Shown here: positions 29,657-39,199 of the stretch, one piece after another | How the letters are laid out: each line of letters begins with the position of its first letter | How positions within the stretch are numbered: the first letter of the stretch is position 1 | DNA from: Citrobacter braakii | GTDB taxonomy: Bacteria > Pseudomonadota > Gammaproteobacteria > Enterobacterales > Enterobacteriaceae | Assembly: GCF_002075345.1 (NCBI RefSeq) | Contig: NZ_NAEW01000018.1 | Coordinates: 22,214 to 86,213, forward strand | Reading direction: 5' to 3' | Length of the DNA stretch: 64,000 bases | Notes under the pieces: generated by a model | The model's database searches: none | Seen by the model: the letters and a program-made list of their open reading frames with translations, nothing else | Told to the model about the DNA's origin: nothing | Made by a program: the position numbers and the translations under genes

Positions 29657-30550
29657 TCAGCTCCGACGTACCCGTCGTTGCGTATAAATCGCATCCATCA
29701 CGAAAACTGCCAGCGCCACCCAGATAAACGCAAACGTGACCATTTTATCCGCTCCCGGAACTTCACCGTAGAAAGTGACGGCCAGCAGGAACATTAGCGT
29801 GGGTCCGATATACTGGAAGAAACCCAGCGTGGACAGACGCAGGCGGGTCGCCGCGCCGGTAAAGCACAGCAGCGGAATGGTGGTCACGACACCCGCAGCA
29901 ATCAGCAGCAGATTGAGCGACATGGGGTTTTGCCCCATATGGCTGGTTGGGCTGTCCGCGATGCCAAACAGATAGATAGCCGCAACAGGTAAAAGCCACA
30001 GGGTTTCGATCAGCATGCCGATTTGTGCTTCGACGGCAATCTTCTTGCGTACCAGACCATAGAAAGCAAAGCTGAACGCCAGGCCCAACGCGATGATTGG
30101 CAGCGATCCGAAGGTCCACAGCTGTACCAGTACGCCGCAGGCGGCTAACAGTACCGCCAGCCACTGCATGCGACGAAAGCGCTCGCCGAGGAAAAGCATT
30201 CCCAGCACAATATTCACCAGCGGGTTAATAAAATAGCCCAGGCTGGCTTCCAGCATATGATGATTATTGACCGCCCAAATGAACAGCAGCCAGTTTCCAC
30301 CGATGAGCACTGCAGAGAGCGCCAGCAGGAAGATCTTCTTTGGCGTTTGTAGCAGCGTTTTGATGCCCGACCACTGGCGGCTGATGCTCATCAGTACCAC
30401 CATAAAGAAAAATGACCAGATGACGCGGTGCGTCAGGATCTCATCCGCCGGGACATAGTAAATCAGCTTGAAGTAGGCAGGAGCGATACCCCAAATAAAA
30501 TAAGCAGCAAGAGCGAGTAACACGCCCTGCCGCGTTTGTTTAGCATCCAT
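29657..30550 (-). CDS. rarD: RarD, EamA/DMT-family transporter
   Basis: 297 residues with about ten hydrophobic segments in two EamA-type repeats, an inner-membrane drug/metabolite transporter. MDAKQTRQGVLLALAAYFIWGIAPAYFKL and the TIPLLCFTGAATRLRLSTLGFFQYIGP region are typical of RarD. It is annotated in databases as a chloramphenicol-sensitivity protein, but the physiological substrate is unknown. The end overlaps nothing, and it lies tail to tail with corA. Confidence 0.93.
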   Translation of the reverse strand: MDAKQTRQGVLLALAAYFIWGIAPAYFKLIYYVPADEILTHRVIWSFFFMVVLMSISRQWSGIKTLLQTPKKIFLLALSAVLIGGNWLLFIWAVNNHHMLEASLGYFINPLVNIVLGMLFLGERFRRMQWLAVLLAACGVLVQLWTFGSLPIIALGLAFSFAFYGLVRKKIAVEAQIGMLIETLWLLPVAAIYLFGIADSPTSHMGQNPMSLNLLLIAAGVVTTIPLLCFTGAATRLRLSTLGFFQYIGPTLMFLLAVTFYGEVPGADKMVTFAFIWVALAVFVMDAIYTQRRVRRS

Positions 30551-30601
30551 CGGGAAAACTCATTTCAGAAATGTAACAGCAGTTTACCTTTTTTTGGGCA
30601 C

Positions 30602-31069
30602 TTACCCCACCATATAAGTAGCGGTTGCGCTGGCAATATAAAGCTGTTCTTCGTTATGCAGTTCCACGCGCGCAACGGCGACTTTATTCCCCGCCCGCAG
30701 CAGGCTGCTGGTAGCGGTAAAGCGATTTCCTCTCCCCGGGCGCAGGTAATCAACGCGCAAATCGATTGTTCCCATGCGCGACATTCGCTGACGCAGTTCG
30801 TCCTCGCTGATCGTCTCATGGCGGGTCAGCGTACTGCCAACGCACACCAGCCCGGCGGCAACGTCCAGCGCCGACGCGATCACGCCGCCATGCAGAATGC
30901 TTTGCGCCCAGTTGCCGACCATCATCGGTTGATTATTAAAGGCTAATTGAGCAAATTCTTTCTCATAGCGTTCAAGCTCCAGACCCAGCGCCCGGTTAAA
31001 CGGCATATGATAGACAAACATTTCACCCACTAACTTCAGCGCTTCCTCAGCAGTAAGTACGGCAGACAT
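30602..31069 (-). CDS. yigI: YigI, hotdog-fold acyl-CoA thioesterase
   Basis: 155 residues from the ATG at 31069; a longer frame exists but the added MRCRDR does not look conserved. It is a PaaI-type single hotdog domain: the active-site helix region is [24 protein letters not shown], with HGG and the catalytic acidic residue in place, followed by [15 protein letters not shown]. coli YigI has been reported to act on medium- and long-chain acyl-CoAs. It is upstream of rarD on the same strand and divergent from pldA. Confidence 0.92.
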   Translation of the reverse strand: MSAVLTAEEALKLVGEMFVYHMPFNRALGLELERYEKEFAQLAFNNQPMMVGNWAQSILHGGVIASALDVAAGLVCVGSTLTRHETISEDELRQRMSRMGTIDLRVDYLRPGRGNRFTATSSLLRAGNKVAVARVELHNEEQLYIASATATYMVG

Positions 31070-31234
31070 ACGATCCCTACATCTCAATGGTTAATGAAAT
31101 GTTGATATTATGCTTATTATTTGTTGTTTTCTACTTTAGGACGGGATAACTAACGAGGAACTCGCTAAGTATGTAGAATACTTGCCAGATAATTATACAA
31201 TTCATCAATATTTTGGTTCAGGAGAACATTACCG

Positions 31235-32104
31235 ATGCGGGCGATTCTGGGATGGTTACTACCAGCAGTCATGCTGCCGTTGACCGCGTATGCGCAGGAA
31301 GCGACAGTGAAAGAGATTCATGATGCACCGGCGGTTCGCGGCAGTATCATCGCCAACATGCTGCAGGAGCATGACAACCCTTTCACGCTTTATCCTTATG
31401 AGACCAACTATCTCATCTACACCAATACCAGCGACATGAACAAAGAGGCGATCAGCAGCTATAGCTGGTCCGAAAATGCGCGCAAAGATGAGGTTAAGTT
31501 TCAGCTAAGCCTGGCGTTTCCGCTCTGGCGCGGAATATTAGGCCCGAACTCGGTACTCGGCGGTTCCTATACCCAGAAGTCCTGGTGGCAGCTTTCGAAC
31601 AGTGAAGAGTCTGCGCCATTTCGCGAAACCAACTATGAACCGCAATTGTTCCTCGGTTTCGCCACCGACTATCGCTTTGCCGGTTGGACGCTCCGCGATG
31701 TCGAAATGGGCTATAACCATGACTCCAATGGTCGATCCGACCCCACCTCACGTAGCTGGAACCGCCTTTACACCCGGCTGATGGCTGAAAACGGTAACTG
31801 GCTGGTGGAAGTTAAGCCGTGGTACGTTATCGGCAGCACTGACGATAACCCTGATATCACCAAATATATGGGCTACTATCAGTTGAAAATGGGTTATCAC
31901 CTGGGTGACGCGGTGATCAGTGTGAAAGGCCAGTACAACTGGAATACCGGCTACGGCGGCGCAGAGCTGGGGGCCAGTTATCCCATTACCAAGCATGTGC
32001 GTCTTTATACCCAGGTCTACAGCGGCTACGGCGAATCACTGATTGACTACAACTTCAATCAGACCCGTGTTGGCGTGGGTGTAATGCTTAACGATATCTT
32101 CTGA
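31235..32104 (+). CDS. pldA: PldA, outer-membrane phospholipase A
   Basis: 289 residues. A signal peptide of 20 residues (cleavage after LTAYA) leads to a 12-stranded beta barrel. The catalytic residues His162, Ser164 and Asn176 lie in YNHDSNGRSDPTSRSWNR, which equals His142/Ser144/Asn156 of the mature enzyme. OmpLA dimerises with calcium and degrades phospholipids that reach the outer leaflet. The last residue is aromatic (IF), as usual for BAM substrates. A terminator follows. Confidence 0.97.
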   Translation: MRAILGWLLPAVMLPLTAYAQEATVKEIHDAPAVRGSIIANMLQEHDNPFTLYPYETNYLIYTNTSDMNKEAISSYSWSENARKDEVKFQLSLAFPLWRGILGPNSVLGGSYTQKSWWQLSNSEESAPFRETNYEPQLFLGFATDYRFAGWTLRDVEMGYNHDSNGRSDPTSRSWNRLYTRLMAENGNWLVEVKPWYVIGSTDDNPDITKYMGYYQLKMGYHLGDAVISVKGQYNWNTGYGGAELGASYPITKHVRLYTQVYSGYGESLIDYNFNQTRVGVGVMLNDIF

Positions 32105-32143
32105 CAGGTATTGAGAGTATTTTAATCATTGCAGTTTCTCTCT

Positions 32144-32170
32144 CAGGCGCTGAAAATAGCGCCTGTTTTT
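32144..32170 (+). terminator. pldA terminator
   Basis: CAGGCGCT-GAAAAT-AGCGCCTG followed by five T: an 8-bp GC-rich stem forty bases after pldA and just before recQ. Confidence 0.9.
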
Positions 32171-32192
32171 ATTTCAGGCTAATGGGGTTAAT

Positions 32193-34022
32193 GTGGCGCA
32201 GGCGGAAGTGTTGAATCTGGAAATGGGCGCTAAACAGGTTTTGCAGGAAACCTTTGGCTACCAACAGTTTCGCCCTGGTCAGGAAGAAATCATTGATACC
32301 GTGATCGCTGGTCGCGACTGCCTGGTCGTTATGCCGACCGGTGGCGGAAAATCCCTGTGCTATCAAATTCCCGCATTATTGCTTAACGGCCTCACCGTTG
32401 TTGTTTCTCCGCTGATTTCTCTGATGAAAGATCAGGTCGATCAACTGCTTGCCAACGGCGTGGCGGCCGCGTGTCTGAACTCCACCCAAAGTCGTGAGCA
32501 GCAGCTTGAGGTGATGGCAGGCTGTCGTAGCGGGCAGATTCGCTTACTGTACATTGCGCCCGAACGCCTGATGCTGGATAACTTCCTTGAAAATCTGGCG
32601 CACTGGAACCCGGTGCTGCTGGCGGTTGATGAAGCGCACTGTATTTCGCAGTGGGGGCATGATTTCCGCCCGGAATACGCCGCGCTGGGGCAGTTGCGTC
32701 AGCGTTTCCCAACTCTGCCGTTTGTCGCGCTGACCGCGACCGCGGACGAGACAACCCGGCTGGATATTGTGCGTCTGCTGGGGCTCAACGACCCGTTAAT
32801 TCAGATCAGCAGCTTTGATCGCCCGAATATTCGCTACATGTTGATGGAGAAGTTTAAGCCGCTCGATCAACTGATGCGCTACGTGCAAGAGCAGCGCGGT
32901 AAGTCCGGTATTATCTACTGTAACAGTCGCGCTAAAGTAGAAGACACCGCCGCGCGTCTGCAAAGCCGAGGCATTAGCGCCGGGGCTTATCATGCCGGGC
33001 TGGAAAACGCTGTACGTGCAGAAGTGCAGGAGAAATTCCAGCGTGATGACCTGCAAATCGTCGTAGCGACCGTGGCGTTTGGCATGGGAATCAACAAACC
33101 CAACGTACGCTTCGTGGTGCATTTCGATATTCCGCGCAACATCGAGTCCTATTACCAGGAAACCGGCCGCGCCGGGCGTGACGGCCTGCCTGCGGAAGCA
33201 ATGCTGTTTTACGATCCGGCTGATATGGCATGGCTGCGCCGTTGCCTCGAAGAGAAACCCGCCGGACAACTGCTGAATATCGAACGGCATAAGCTCAATG
33301 CGATGGGGGCGTTTGCCGAGGCGCAAACCTGTCGTCGTCTGGTGCTGTTGAACTATTTTGGCGAGGGGCGTCAGGAGCCGTGTGGTAACTGCGACATCTG
33401 TCTCGACCCGCCAAAACAGTACGACGGACTCATGGATGCGCGCAAAGCGCTGTCGACTATCTACCGTGTTAATCAACGCTTTGGTATGGGTTATGTCGTG
33501 GAGGTTCTGCGCGGAGCGAATAACCAGCGAATTCGCGAGCTGGCCCATGACAAGCTGCCTGTCTATGGCATTGGTCGTGAGCAAAGCCACGAACATTGGG
33601 TAAGCGTTATCCGCCAGCTTATTCATCTTGGGCTGGTGACGCAGAATATTGCTCATCACTCCGCGTTACAGCTAACCGAAGCCGCGCGTCCGGTACTGCG
33701 TGGTGATGTTGCGCTACAGCTTGCGGTACCGCGAATTGTGGCGCTGAAACCGCGAGCGATGCAGAAATCCTTCGGTGGCAATTACGATCGCAAACTGTTC
33801 GCCAAATTGCGGAAGCTGCGTAAAGCCATTGCTGATGAAGAGAATATCCCGCCGTATGTGGTGTTCAACGACGCCACGCTGATTGAAATGGCTGAGCAGA
33901 TGCCGGTTTCACCGAGCGAAATGCTGAGCGTTAATGGCGTGGGTATGCGTAAACTTGAGCGTTTTGGCAAAGAGTTTATGGCGCTTATTCGCGCGCACGT
34001 TGATGGTGACGACGAAGAGTAG
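32193..34022 (+). CDS. recQ: RecQ, ATP-dependent DNA helicase
   Basis: A 3'-5' helicase of the RecF pathway that unwinds branched DNA and works with topoisomerase III. 609 residues from the GTG at 32193, as in E. coli. Walker A MPTGGGKS has Lys53, the DEAH box is AVDEAHCISQWGHDFRPEY, and motif VI is YYQETGRAGRDG. The zinc-binding cysteines are in AQTCRR and PCGNCDIC, followed by the winged helix and the C-terminal HRDC domain (YVVFNDATLIEMAEQMP). Confidence 0.98.
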   Translation: MAQAEVLNLEMGAKQVLQETFGYQQFRPGQEEIIDTVIAGRDCLVVMPTGGGKSLCYQIPALLLNGLTVVVSPLISLMKDQVDQLLANGVAAACLNSTQSREQQLEVMAGCRSGQIRLLYIAPERLMLDNFLENLAHWNPVLLAVDEAHCISQWGHDFRPEYAALGQLRQRFPTLPFVALTATADETTRLDIVRLLGLNDPLIQISSFDRPNIRYMLMEKFKPLDQLMRYVQEQRGKSGIIYCNSRAKVEDTAARLQSRGISAGAYHAGLENAVRAEVQEKFQRDDLQIVVATVAFGMGINKPNVRFVVHFDIPRNIESYYQETGRAGRDGLPAEAMLFYDPADMAWLRRCLEEKPAGQLLNIERHKLNAMGAFAEAQTCRRLVLLNYFGEGRQEPCGNCDICLDPPKQYDGLMDARKALSTIYRVNQRFGMGYVVEVLRGANNQRIRELAHDKLPVYGIGREQSHEHWVSVIRQLIHLGLVTQNIAHHSALQLTEAARPVLRGDVALQLAVPRIVALKPRAMQKSFGGNYDRKLFAKLRKLRKAIADEENIPPYVVFNDATLIEMAEQMPVSPSEMLSVNGVGMRKLERFGKEFMALIRAHVDGDDEE

Positions 34023-34086
34023 TCAGCCAGGCAAAAAAGTGCCAGGATGGTGACTCACTGAACTATTTCCCCCGCGAGTCATTTTT

Positions 34087-34707
34087 ATGTTAACGCTATT
34101 TTTCACCGTTGCGTTGGTGCATATCGTTGCGCTGATGAGCCCTGGTCCCGACTTTTTCTTTGTTTCTCAAACAGCGGTTAGCCGTTCGCGCAAAGAAGCC
34201 ATGATGGGCGTGCTGGGTATTACCTGTGGCGTCATGGTCTGGGCTGGCGTAGCGCTGCTCGGCCTACATCTGATTATCGAAAAAATGGCCTGGCTGCACA
34301 CCATTATTATGGTGGGCGGGGGGCTGTATCTGTGCTGGATGGGTTATCAGATGCTACGTGGTGCATTTAAAAAACAGGATGTTGCGACTCCCACTCCGCA
34401 AGTTGAGCTGGCACAGAGCGGACGCAGCTTTTTGAAGGGGCTGCTGACCAACCTGGCGAACCCTAAAGCCATTATCTATTTTGGCTCCGTGTTCTCATTG
34501 TTCGTTGGCGATAACGTGGGAACGGGCGCACGCTGGGGGATCTTTGCCCTGATCATCGTGGAAACGTTGGCGTGGTTTACCGTAGTCGCCAGCCTGTTTG
34601 CACTGCCGAAAATGCGTCGTGGCTATCAGCGTCTGGCGAAGTGGATTGATGGTTTTGCCGGTGCGCTGTTTGCGGGCTTCGGTATCCACCTGATTATTTC
34701 GCGTTAA
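34087..34707 (+). CDS. rhtC: RhtC, threonine efflux protein
   Basis: 206 residues with about six hydrophobic segments, LysE/RhtB family exporter in the inner membrane. The N-terminal signature ALMSPGPDFFFVSQTAVSRSRKEAMMGVLGI and NLANPKAIIYFGSVFS match the family. E. coli RhtC exports threonine (and some homoserine). It is convergent with its paralogue rhtB; only a REP element lies between the two. Confidence 0.95.
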   Translation: MLTLFFTVALVHIVALMSPGPDFFFVSQTAVSRSRKEAMMGVLGITCGVMVWAGVALLGLHLIIEKMAWLHTIIMVGGGLYLCWMGYQMLRGAFKKQDVATPTPQVELAQSGRSFLKGLLTNLANPKAIIYFGSVFSLFVGDNVGTGARWGIFALIIVETLAWFTVVASLFALPKMRRGYQRLAKWIDGFAGALFAGFGIHLIISR

Positions 34708-34718
34708 GTTTCTTCCGG

Positions 34719-34743
34719 GCCGGATAAGCGCAGCGCCTCCGGC
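34719..34743. repeat. REP element between rhtC and rhtB
   Basis: GCCGGATAAGCGCAGCG with the return arm CCTCCGGC, between convergent genes. Confidence 0.85.
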
Positions 34744-34750
34744 ACCTTCA

Positions 34751-35371
34751 TCAGGCATGCCGTGCCGAGGCTAACAAGGCGCCTATCAGCATAAACAGCG
34801 AGCCAAACACTTTGTTTAACGCTTTCATTTGCTTTGGCCCTTTAATCCAGCCAGCAATGCGCGTGGCCAGCGTCGCGTAACCGATCATCACAATGATATC
34901 GACCACGATGGTCGTGACGCCAAGCACCACATACTGCATTAACTGCGGTTCCTGCGGCAGGATAAACTGCGGGAACAGGGCGGCAAGGAAAACAATGCTC
35001 TTGGGGTTGGTCAGATTAACAAAGACTGCGCGTTTAAACAGGCGGCTGCGCGATTGCGTATTCGCCATGGTGTTCAGATCGATAGCGCCCGCTGCCCGCC
35101 ATTGCTGAATACCCAGCCAAATCAGATAGGCCGCCCCCGCCCACTTCAGCACCTCAAATGCGATAACCGAACGTGAAAATAGCGTTCCCAGTCCTACGCC
35201 AACCAGAACGATATGAATGCCAAGTCCGGTCTGCAAACCAGCAATCGACGCGCTGGCGCCGCGATAACCGTGACTGATGGCGGTGGTCATGGTGTTGATT
35301 GCGCCAGAGCCTGGAGACAAGCTCAAAATAATAGAGGTCAACAGGTAGGCGAACCACCATTCAAAGGTCAT
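34751..35371 (-). CDS. rhtB: RhtB, homoserine/homoserine lactone efflux protein
   Basis: 206 residues, about six hydrophobic segments, LysE/RhtB family. [33 protein letters not shown] is the N-terminal signature, and [19 protein letters not shown] the central one. It exports homoserine and its lactone. Same length as RhtC and clearly paralogous; the two lie tail to tail. It is divergent from pldB. Confidence 0.95.
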   Translation of the reverse strand: MTFEWWFAYLLTSIILSLSPGSGAINTMTTAISHGYRGASASIAGLQTGLGIHIVLVGVGLGTLFSRSVIAFEVLKWAGAAYLIWLGIQQWRAAGAIDLNTMANTQSRSRLFKRAVFVNLTNPKSIVFLAALFPQFILPQEPQLMQYVVLGVTTIVVDIIVMIGYATLATRIAGWIKGPKQMKALNKVFGSLFMLIGALLASARHA

Positions 35372-35481
35372 GAGAAACTCCCGGATTGTCTATTTTTATG
35401 CCACAATACGCTACTGCCGTTAGGTTGTGTCAGCGACGGCGAAAAAAACGATTTTACTTGGTCAGCGAGGCTGGATACCCG

Positions 35482-36498
35482 ATGTTTCAGCAGCAAAAAG
35501 ACTGGGAAACAAGAGAAAACGCGTTTGCTGCTTTTTCCATGGGGCCACTGACAGATTTCTGGCGTCAGCGGGAAGAAGCGGAATTTACGGGCGTGGATGA
35601 TATCCCCGTCCATTTTGTGCGTTTTCACGCAGAAAAAAACGATCGCGTCATCGTCGTCTGTCCTGGACGCATTGAAAGCTACGTGAAATACGCTGAACTG
35701 GCGTATGACCTGTTTCATTCTGGTTTTGACGTCCTCATTATCGATCACCGTGGCCAGGGGCGTTCCGGGCGTATGCTTTCGGACCCGCATCGCGGTCATG
35801 TCGATAACTTTAATGACTATGTCGACGATTTAACCGCCTTCTGGCAGCAGGAAGTGCTACCCGGTCCGTGGAGAAAGCGCTATATACTGGCGCATTCAAT
35901 GGGCGGTGCGATTGCCACGTTATTCTTGCAGCGCCACCCGAATCAGTGTGATGCCATCGCGCTTTGCGCGCCGATGTTTGGTATTGTGATGCGCTTTCCC
36001 GACTGGATGGTACGCCACATTCTGGACTGGGCTGAAGGGCATCCGCGGATCCGCGAAGGTTATGCGATGGGTACCGGGCGCTGGCGGGCGCTGCCATTCG
36101 GTATGAATGTGTTAACCCATAGTCGACAGCGCTATCGGCGCAATCTACGCTTCTATGCGGATGAGCCGCGGCTGCGCGTTGGCGGCCCCACCTACCACTG
36201 GGTACGTGAAGGTATTCTGGCAGGCGAACAGGTTCTGGCTGGAGCAGGAGACGACGCGACGCCGACGCTGCTGATTCAGGCCGAAGAAGAGCGTGTGGTA
36301 GATAACCGCATGCACGATCGTTTTTGTGAACTCCGCGCCGCAGCGGGCCATCCCGTAGAAGGGGGGCAGCCGCTGGTCATCAAAGGCGCGTACCATGAGA
36401 TCCTTTTTGAAAAGGACGCAATGCGCTCAGTCGCGCTTAACGCTATTGTCGAATTTTTCGACAAGCATAACTCATCCAGCGGAACCCGCTTTGCCTAG
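35482..36498 (+). CDS. pldB: PldB, inner-membrane lysophospholipase L2
   Basis: Hydrolyses 2-acyl lysophospholipids and transfers acyl groups to phosphatidylglycerol. The ATG at 35482 gives 338 residues beginning MFQQQKDWETRENAFAAF; the upstream open frame overlaps the promoter. It is an alpha/beta hydrolase: the oxyanion region IDHRGQGRSG, the nucleophile elbow AHSMGGA (Ser139), and the late His in GAYHEIL. No clear membrane segment is seen, so it is probably peripheral. yigL follows 15 bases on, in the same transcript. Confidence 0.95.
   Translation: MFQQQKDWETRENAFAAFSMGPLTDFWRQREEAEFTGVDDIPVHFVRFHAEKNDRVIVVCPGRIESYVKYAELAYDLFHSGFDVLIIDHRGQGRSGRMLSDPHRGHVDNFNDYVDDLTAFWQQEVLPGPWRKRYILAHSMGGAIATLFLQRHPNQCDAIALCAPMFGIVMRFPDWMVRHILDWAEGHPRIREGYAMGTGRWRALPFGMNVLTHSRQRYRRNLRFYADEPRLRVGGPTYHWVREGILAGEQVLAGAGDDATPTLLIQAEEERVVDNRMHDRFCELRAAAGHPVEGGQPLVIKGAYHEILFEKDAMRSVALNAIVEFFDKHNSSSGTRFA
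36426..36434 (+). promoter_or_regulatory. Candidate SgrS sRNA pairing site inside pldB
   Basis: CTCAGTCGC near the pldB 3' end can pair with GUGACUGAG of the SgrS seed (one G-U pair). In Salmonella and E. coli SgrS pairs within pldB coding sequence, blocks RNase E and stabilises an mRNA for yigL during sugar-phosphate stress. The exact published site is not to hand; this placement is from complementarity alone. Confidence 0.55.
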
Positions 36499-36513
36499 AG
36501 GTTGAATTTTCTT

Positions 36514-37314
36514 ATGTATCAGGTTGTTGCGTCTGATTTAGACGGTACGCTGCTTTCTCCCGACCATACTCTGTCCCCTTATGCCAAAGAGACGCTGAAG
36601 TTATTGACCGCTCGTGGCGTTAACTTCGTGTTTGCGACTGGCCGTCATCATGTTGATGTGGGGCAAATTCGCGATAACCTCGGCATTAAAACCTACATGA
36701 TCACGTCCAACGGCGCGCGTGTGCATGATTCTGACGGAAATCTGGTGTTTTCGCATAACCTGGATCGCGACATTGCCAGCGACCTGTTTGGCGTAGTGAA
36801 TGCAAACCCGGACATCGTTACCAACGTTTATCGTGATGATGAGTGGTTTATGAACCGCCATCGCCCGGACGAAATGCGCTTCTTCAAAGAAGCAGTGTTT
36901 AACTATTCACTGTTTGAACCTGCGCTACTGGAGCCGGAAGGCGTGAGTAAGGTGTTTTTCACCACCGATTCTCACGAAAGGCTGCTGCCGCTGGAGCAGG
37001 CGATTAACGCCCGCTGGGGCGACCGCGTCAACGTCAGTTTCTCTACGCTTACCTGCCTGGAAGTCATGGCTGGCGGCGTATCGAAAGGTCATGCGCTTGA
37101 AGCGGTAGCGAAAGCGATGGGCTACAGCCTGAAAGATTGCATCGCTTTTGGCGACGGAATGAACGATGCGGAAATGCTCTCCATGGCAGGTAAAGGCTGC
37201 ATTATGGGCAACGCTCACCAGCGCCTGAAGGATCTGCATCCGGAACTGGAAGTCATTGGTCTTAATGCCGACGATGCCGTGCCGCATTATCTGCGTGAGC
37301 TGTTTTTGCAGTAA
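36514..37314 (+). CDS. yigL: YigL, HAD-family sugar-phosphate/PLP phosphatase
   Basis: 266 residues from the ATG at 36514; the ATG four codons upstream lacks family similarity. Type IIB HAD phosphatase: motif I VVASDLDGTLLSP (Asp8, Asp10), VFATGR, the cap domain, then GGVSKGHAL and the Mg2+ motif AFGDGMNDAEML. The enzyme dephosphorylates accumulated sugar phosphates, which allows sugar efflux under glucose-phosphate stress, and also acts on pyridoxal phosphate. It is activated at the mRNA level by SgrS. Confidence 0.95.
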   Translation: MYQVVASDLDGTLLSPDHTLSPYAKETLKLLTARGVNFVFATGRHHVDVGQIRDNLGIKTYMITSNGARVHDSDGNLVFSHNLDRDIASDLFGVVNANPDIVTNVYRDDEWFMNRHRPDEMRFFKEAVFNYSLFEPALLEPEGVSKVFFTTDSHERLLPLEQAINARWGDRVNVSFSTLTCLEVMAGGVSKGHALEAVAKAMGYSLKDCIAFGDGMNDAEMLSMAGKGCIMGNAHQRLKDLHPELEVIGLNADDAVPHYLRELFLQ

Positions 37315-37328
37315 TGTTTTTGTTCGTT

Positions 37329-37364
37329 AGTTGACCAGATGTCAACTTAAAACTTCGCTACAAT
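37329..37364 (+). promoter_or_regulatory. Inverted repeat and -10 element upstream of bioP
   Basis: AGTTGAC-CAGAT-GTCAACT (37329-37347) is a perfect 7-bp inverted repeat, followed by TACAAT (37359-37364), a good -10 hexamer with a poor -35. The repeat is placed to act as an operator. BirA is a conceivable ligand since bioP is a biotin transporter, but the half-sites are in the opposite order to the bio operator (TTGTAAACC...GGTTTACAA). Confidence 0.4.
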
Positions 37365-37394
37365 GGGCGTACCTTTTGTTAAGAGACATCCATT

Positions 37395-38294
37395 GTGGCG
37401 TTACTCATCATTACCACAATTCTGTGGGCCTTTTCCTTTAGCCTGTTTGGCGAGTACCTTGCCGGTCATGTCGATAGCTATTTTGCGGTGCTGGTGCGCG
37501 TTGGGCTGGCGGCGCTGGTGTTCCTGCCGTTTTTACGTACCCGTGGGCATAGCGTAAAAACCATCGCGCTGTATATGCTGGTGGGCGCCATGCAGCTTGG
37601 CATTATGTATATGCTGAGTTTTCACGCCTATCTGTACCTGACGGTTTCAGAACTGCTGCTCTTTACCGTGCTGACGCCGCTCTACATTACGCTGATTTAT
37701 GACCTGATGAGCGGACGTCGTCTGCGCTGGAGCTACGCCTTCAGTGCGTTGCTGGCGGTGATTGGTGCGGGGATCATTCGTTACGATCAGGTGACCAGCC
37801 ACTTCTGGACCGGCCTGCTGCTGGTGCAGTTGTCCAATATCAGCTTTGCCATTGGCATGGTGGGCTACAAGCGTCTGATGGAAACGCGGCCAATGCCGCA
37901 GCACAACGCCTTTGCCTGGTTTTACATGGGGGCCTTTATGGTGGCGGTCGTGGCCTGGTTCATGCTGGGAAATGCGCAGAAAATGCCTGCAACCACGCTA
38001 CAGTGGGGAATTCTGGTCTTTCTTGGCGTGGCAGCGTCCGGCATTGGTTACTTTATGTGGAACTACGGCGCGACCCAGGTGGATGCGGGGACGCTGGGCA
38101 TCATGAACAATATGCATGTGCCGGCCGGGCTGCTGGTTAACCTGGCTATCTGGCATCAACAGCCTCACTGGCCAAGCTTCATCATTGGTGCGGCTGTGAT
38201 AGTGGCTTCACTGTGGGTACATCGAAAGTGGGTCGTTCCGCACTCCGTACAAACGGCAGGTGATCGCAGGCGTGATTCCGCGCTGAGCGAATAA
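37395..38294 (+). CDS. bioP: BioP (YigM), biotin transporter
   Basis: 299 residues from the GTG at 37395, about ten hydrophobic segments in two EamA repeats. E. coli YigM was shown to be the high-affinity biotin uptake protein of the inner membrane, an unusual role in a drug/metabolite transporter family. [30 protein letters not shown] is the N terminus. The C-terminal tail ([14 protein letters not shown]) is hydrophilic. Its 3' end overlaps that of metR, on the other strand, by 113 bases. Confidence 0.94.
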   Translation: MALLIITTILWAFSFSLFGEYLAGHVDSYFAVLVRVGLAALVFLPFLRTRGHSVKTIALYMLVGAMQLGIMYMLSFHAYLYLTVSELLLFTVLTPLYITLIYDLMSGRRLRWSYAFSALLAVIGAGIIRYDQVTSHFWTGLLLVQLSNISFAIGMVGYKRLMETRPMPQHNAFAWFYMGAFMVAVVAWFMLGNAQKMPATTLQWGILVFLGVAASGIGYFMWNYGATQVDAGTLGIMNNMHVPAGLLVNLAIWHQQPHWPSFIIGAAVIVASLWVHRKWVVPHSVQTAGDRRRDSALSE

Positions 38295-39135
38295 ACGCTT
38301 CCGTGACCGGCTGTCGCTGCTCGCCATCGCGCACGGCGGCGTACAGCCGGCTCCACAATCCATCACCCAGGGTTTTGGTCACCACCAGGCCCTGGCGTTC
38401 AAAACTCTCCACCACCCAGTGTGGTAAAGCTGCAATACCCATTCTGGCTGCAACCATCTGAATCAGCAGCAGGGTGTTATCCACGCTCTTCAGCGACGGA
38501 CTAACGCCCGCAGGCTGCAAGAAATGCCGCCAGACATCCAGTCGACTCCGTTGCACCGGGTAAATAAGCAGCGTCTCACTGGCTAAATCCTCCGGCGTGA
38601 TCTGCGTCTTGCTGGCCAGCGGATGGTCCGGCGCCAGTACCAGGCGGACTTCAAAATCGAACATCGGCGAGTAGTGCAGTCCGCTACGCGGCAGAATGTC
38701 GGATGTCAGCACCAGATCCAGCTCATCCTGCTGTAGCGCTGGTTGCGGATCGAACGTCACGCCGGATTTAAAGTCCATCTCCACCTGCGGCCAGTTGGCA
38801 CGAAAATTCTCCAGCGCGGGCGTCAGCCATTGAATACAGCTATGGCATTCAATTGCGATCCGCAGCCGGGATTGCTGCGGTTCGTTGCAGGCCTGCAGCG
38901 CACGACCAATTTGCGGCAACACCTGATTTGCTAACTGCAGCAAAATTTCGCCTTGCGGCGTAAAGCGCAGAGGCTGGCTTTTACGGATAAAAAGTCGAAA
39001 GCCAAGGCGCTGTTCCAGATCGCTGAACTGGTGAGAGAGGGCGGATTGGGTCTGATGCAACGTCGCCGCTGCGGCCGCCAGCGAACCACTATTCCGCAAC
39101 GCCTGGAGCGTTTTCAGGTGTTTAATCTCGATCAT
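38182..39135 (-). CDS. metR: MetR, LysR-type activator of methionine genes
   Basis: 317 residues. The N-terminal winged helix-turn-helix ([27 protein letters not shown]) is followed by a leucine-zipper-like linker and the LysR effector domain. MetR activates metE, metH, glyA and others with homocysteine as co-effector. It is divergent from metE, sharing a 234-base control region with a MetR-type site at its own start codon. The tail-to-tail overlap with bioP gives the potential for antisense pairing of the two mRNAs. Confidence 0.96.
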   Translation of the reverse strand: MIEIKHLKTLQALRNSGSLAAAAATLHQTQSALSHQFSDLEQRLGFRLFIRKSQPLRFTPQGEILLQLANQVLPQIGRALQACNEPQQSRLRIAIECHSCIQWLTPALENFRANWPQVEMDFKSGVTFDPQPALQQDELDLVLTSDILPRSGLHYSPMFDFEVRLVLAPDHPLASKTQITPEDLASETLLIYPVQRSRLDVWRHFLQPAGVSPSLKSVDNTLLLIQMVAARMGIAALPHWVVESFERQGLVVTKTLGDGLWSRLYAAVRDGEQRQPVTEAFIRSARNHACDHLPFVRSAERPTFDVPTVKPLSQPHQ

Positions 39136-39147
39136 GAAAGTCCTTCA
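39135..39147. promoter_or_regulatory. MetR-type site at the metR start
   Basis: TGAAAGTCCTTCA fits TGAA-N5-TTCA, the MetR consensus. It overlaps the first base of the metR start codon, so MetR binding could limit its own synthesis as well as activate metE. Confidence 0.65.
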
Positions 39148-39199
39148 CTTCGGCATGAACAAATTGCGCTTGAGGAATATACAGTAACTGTCAATTATG

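Noticed and set aside
32796..33659. A 287-codon minus-strand frame opposite recQ
   Set aside because: Antisense shadow of the helicase gene with no start signals.
37329..37347. Firm BirA operator call for bioP
   Set aside because: The half-sites are in the wrong order and the 16-base spacing of the bio operator is not met; it is listed only as an unassigned repeat.
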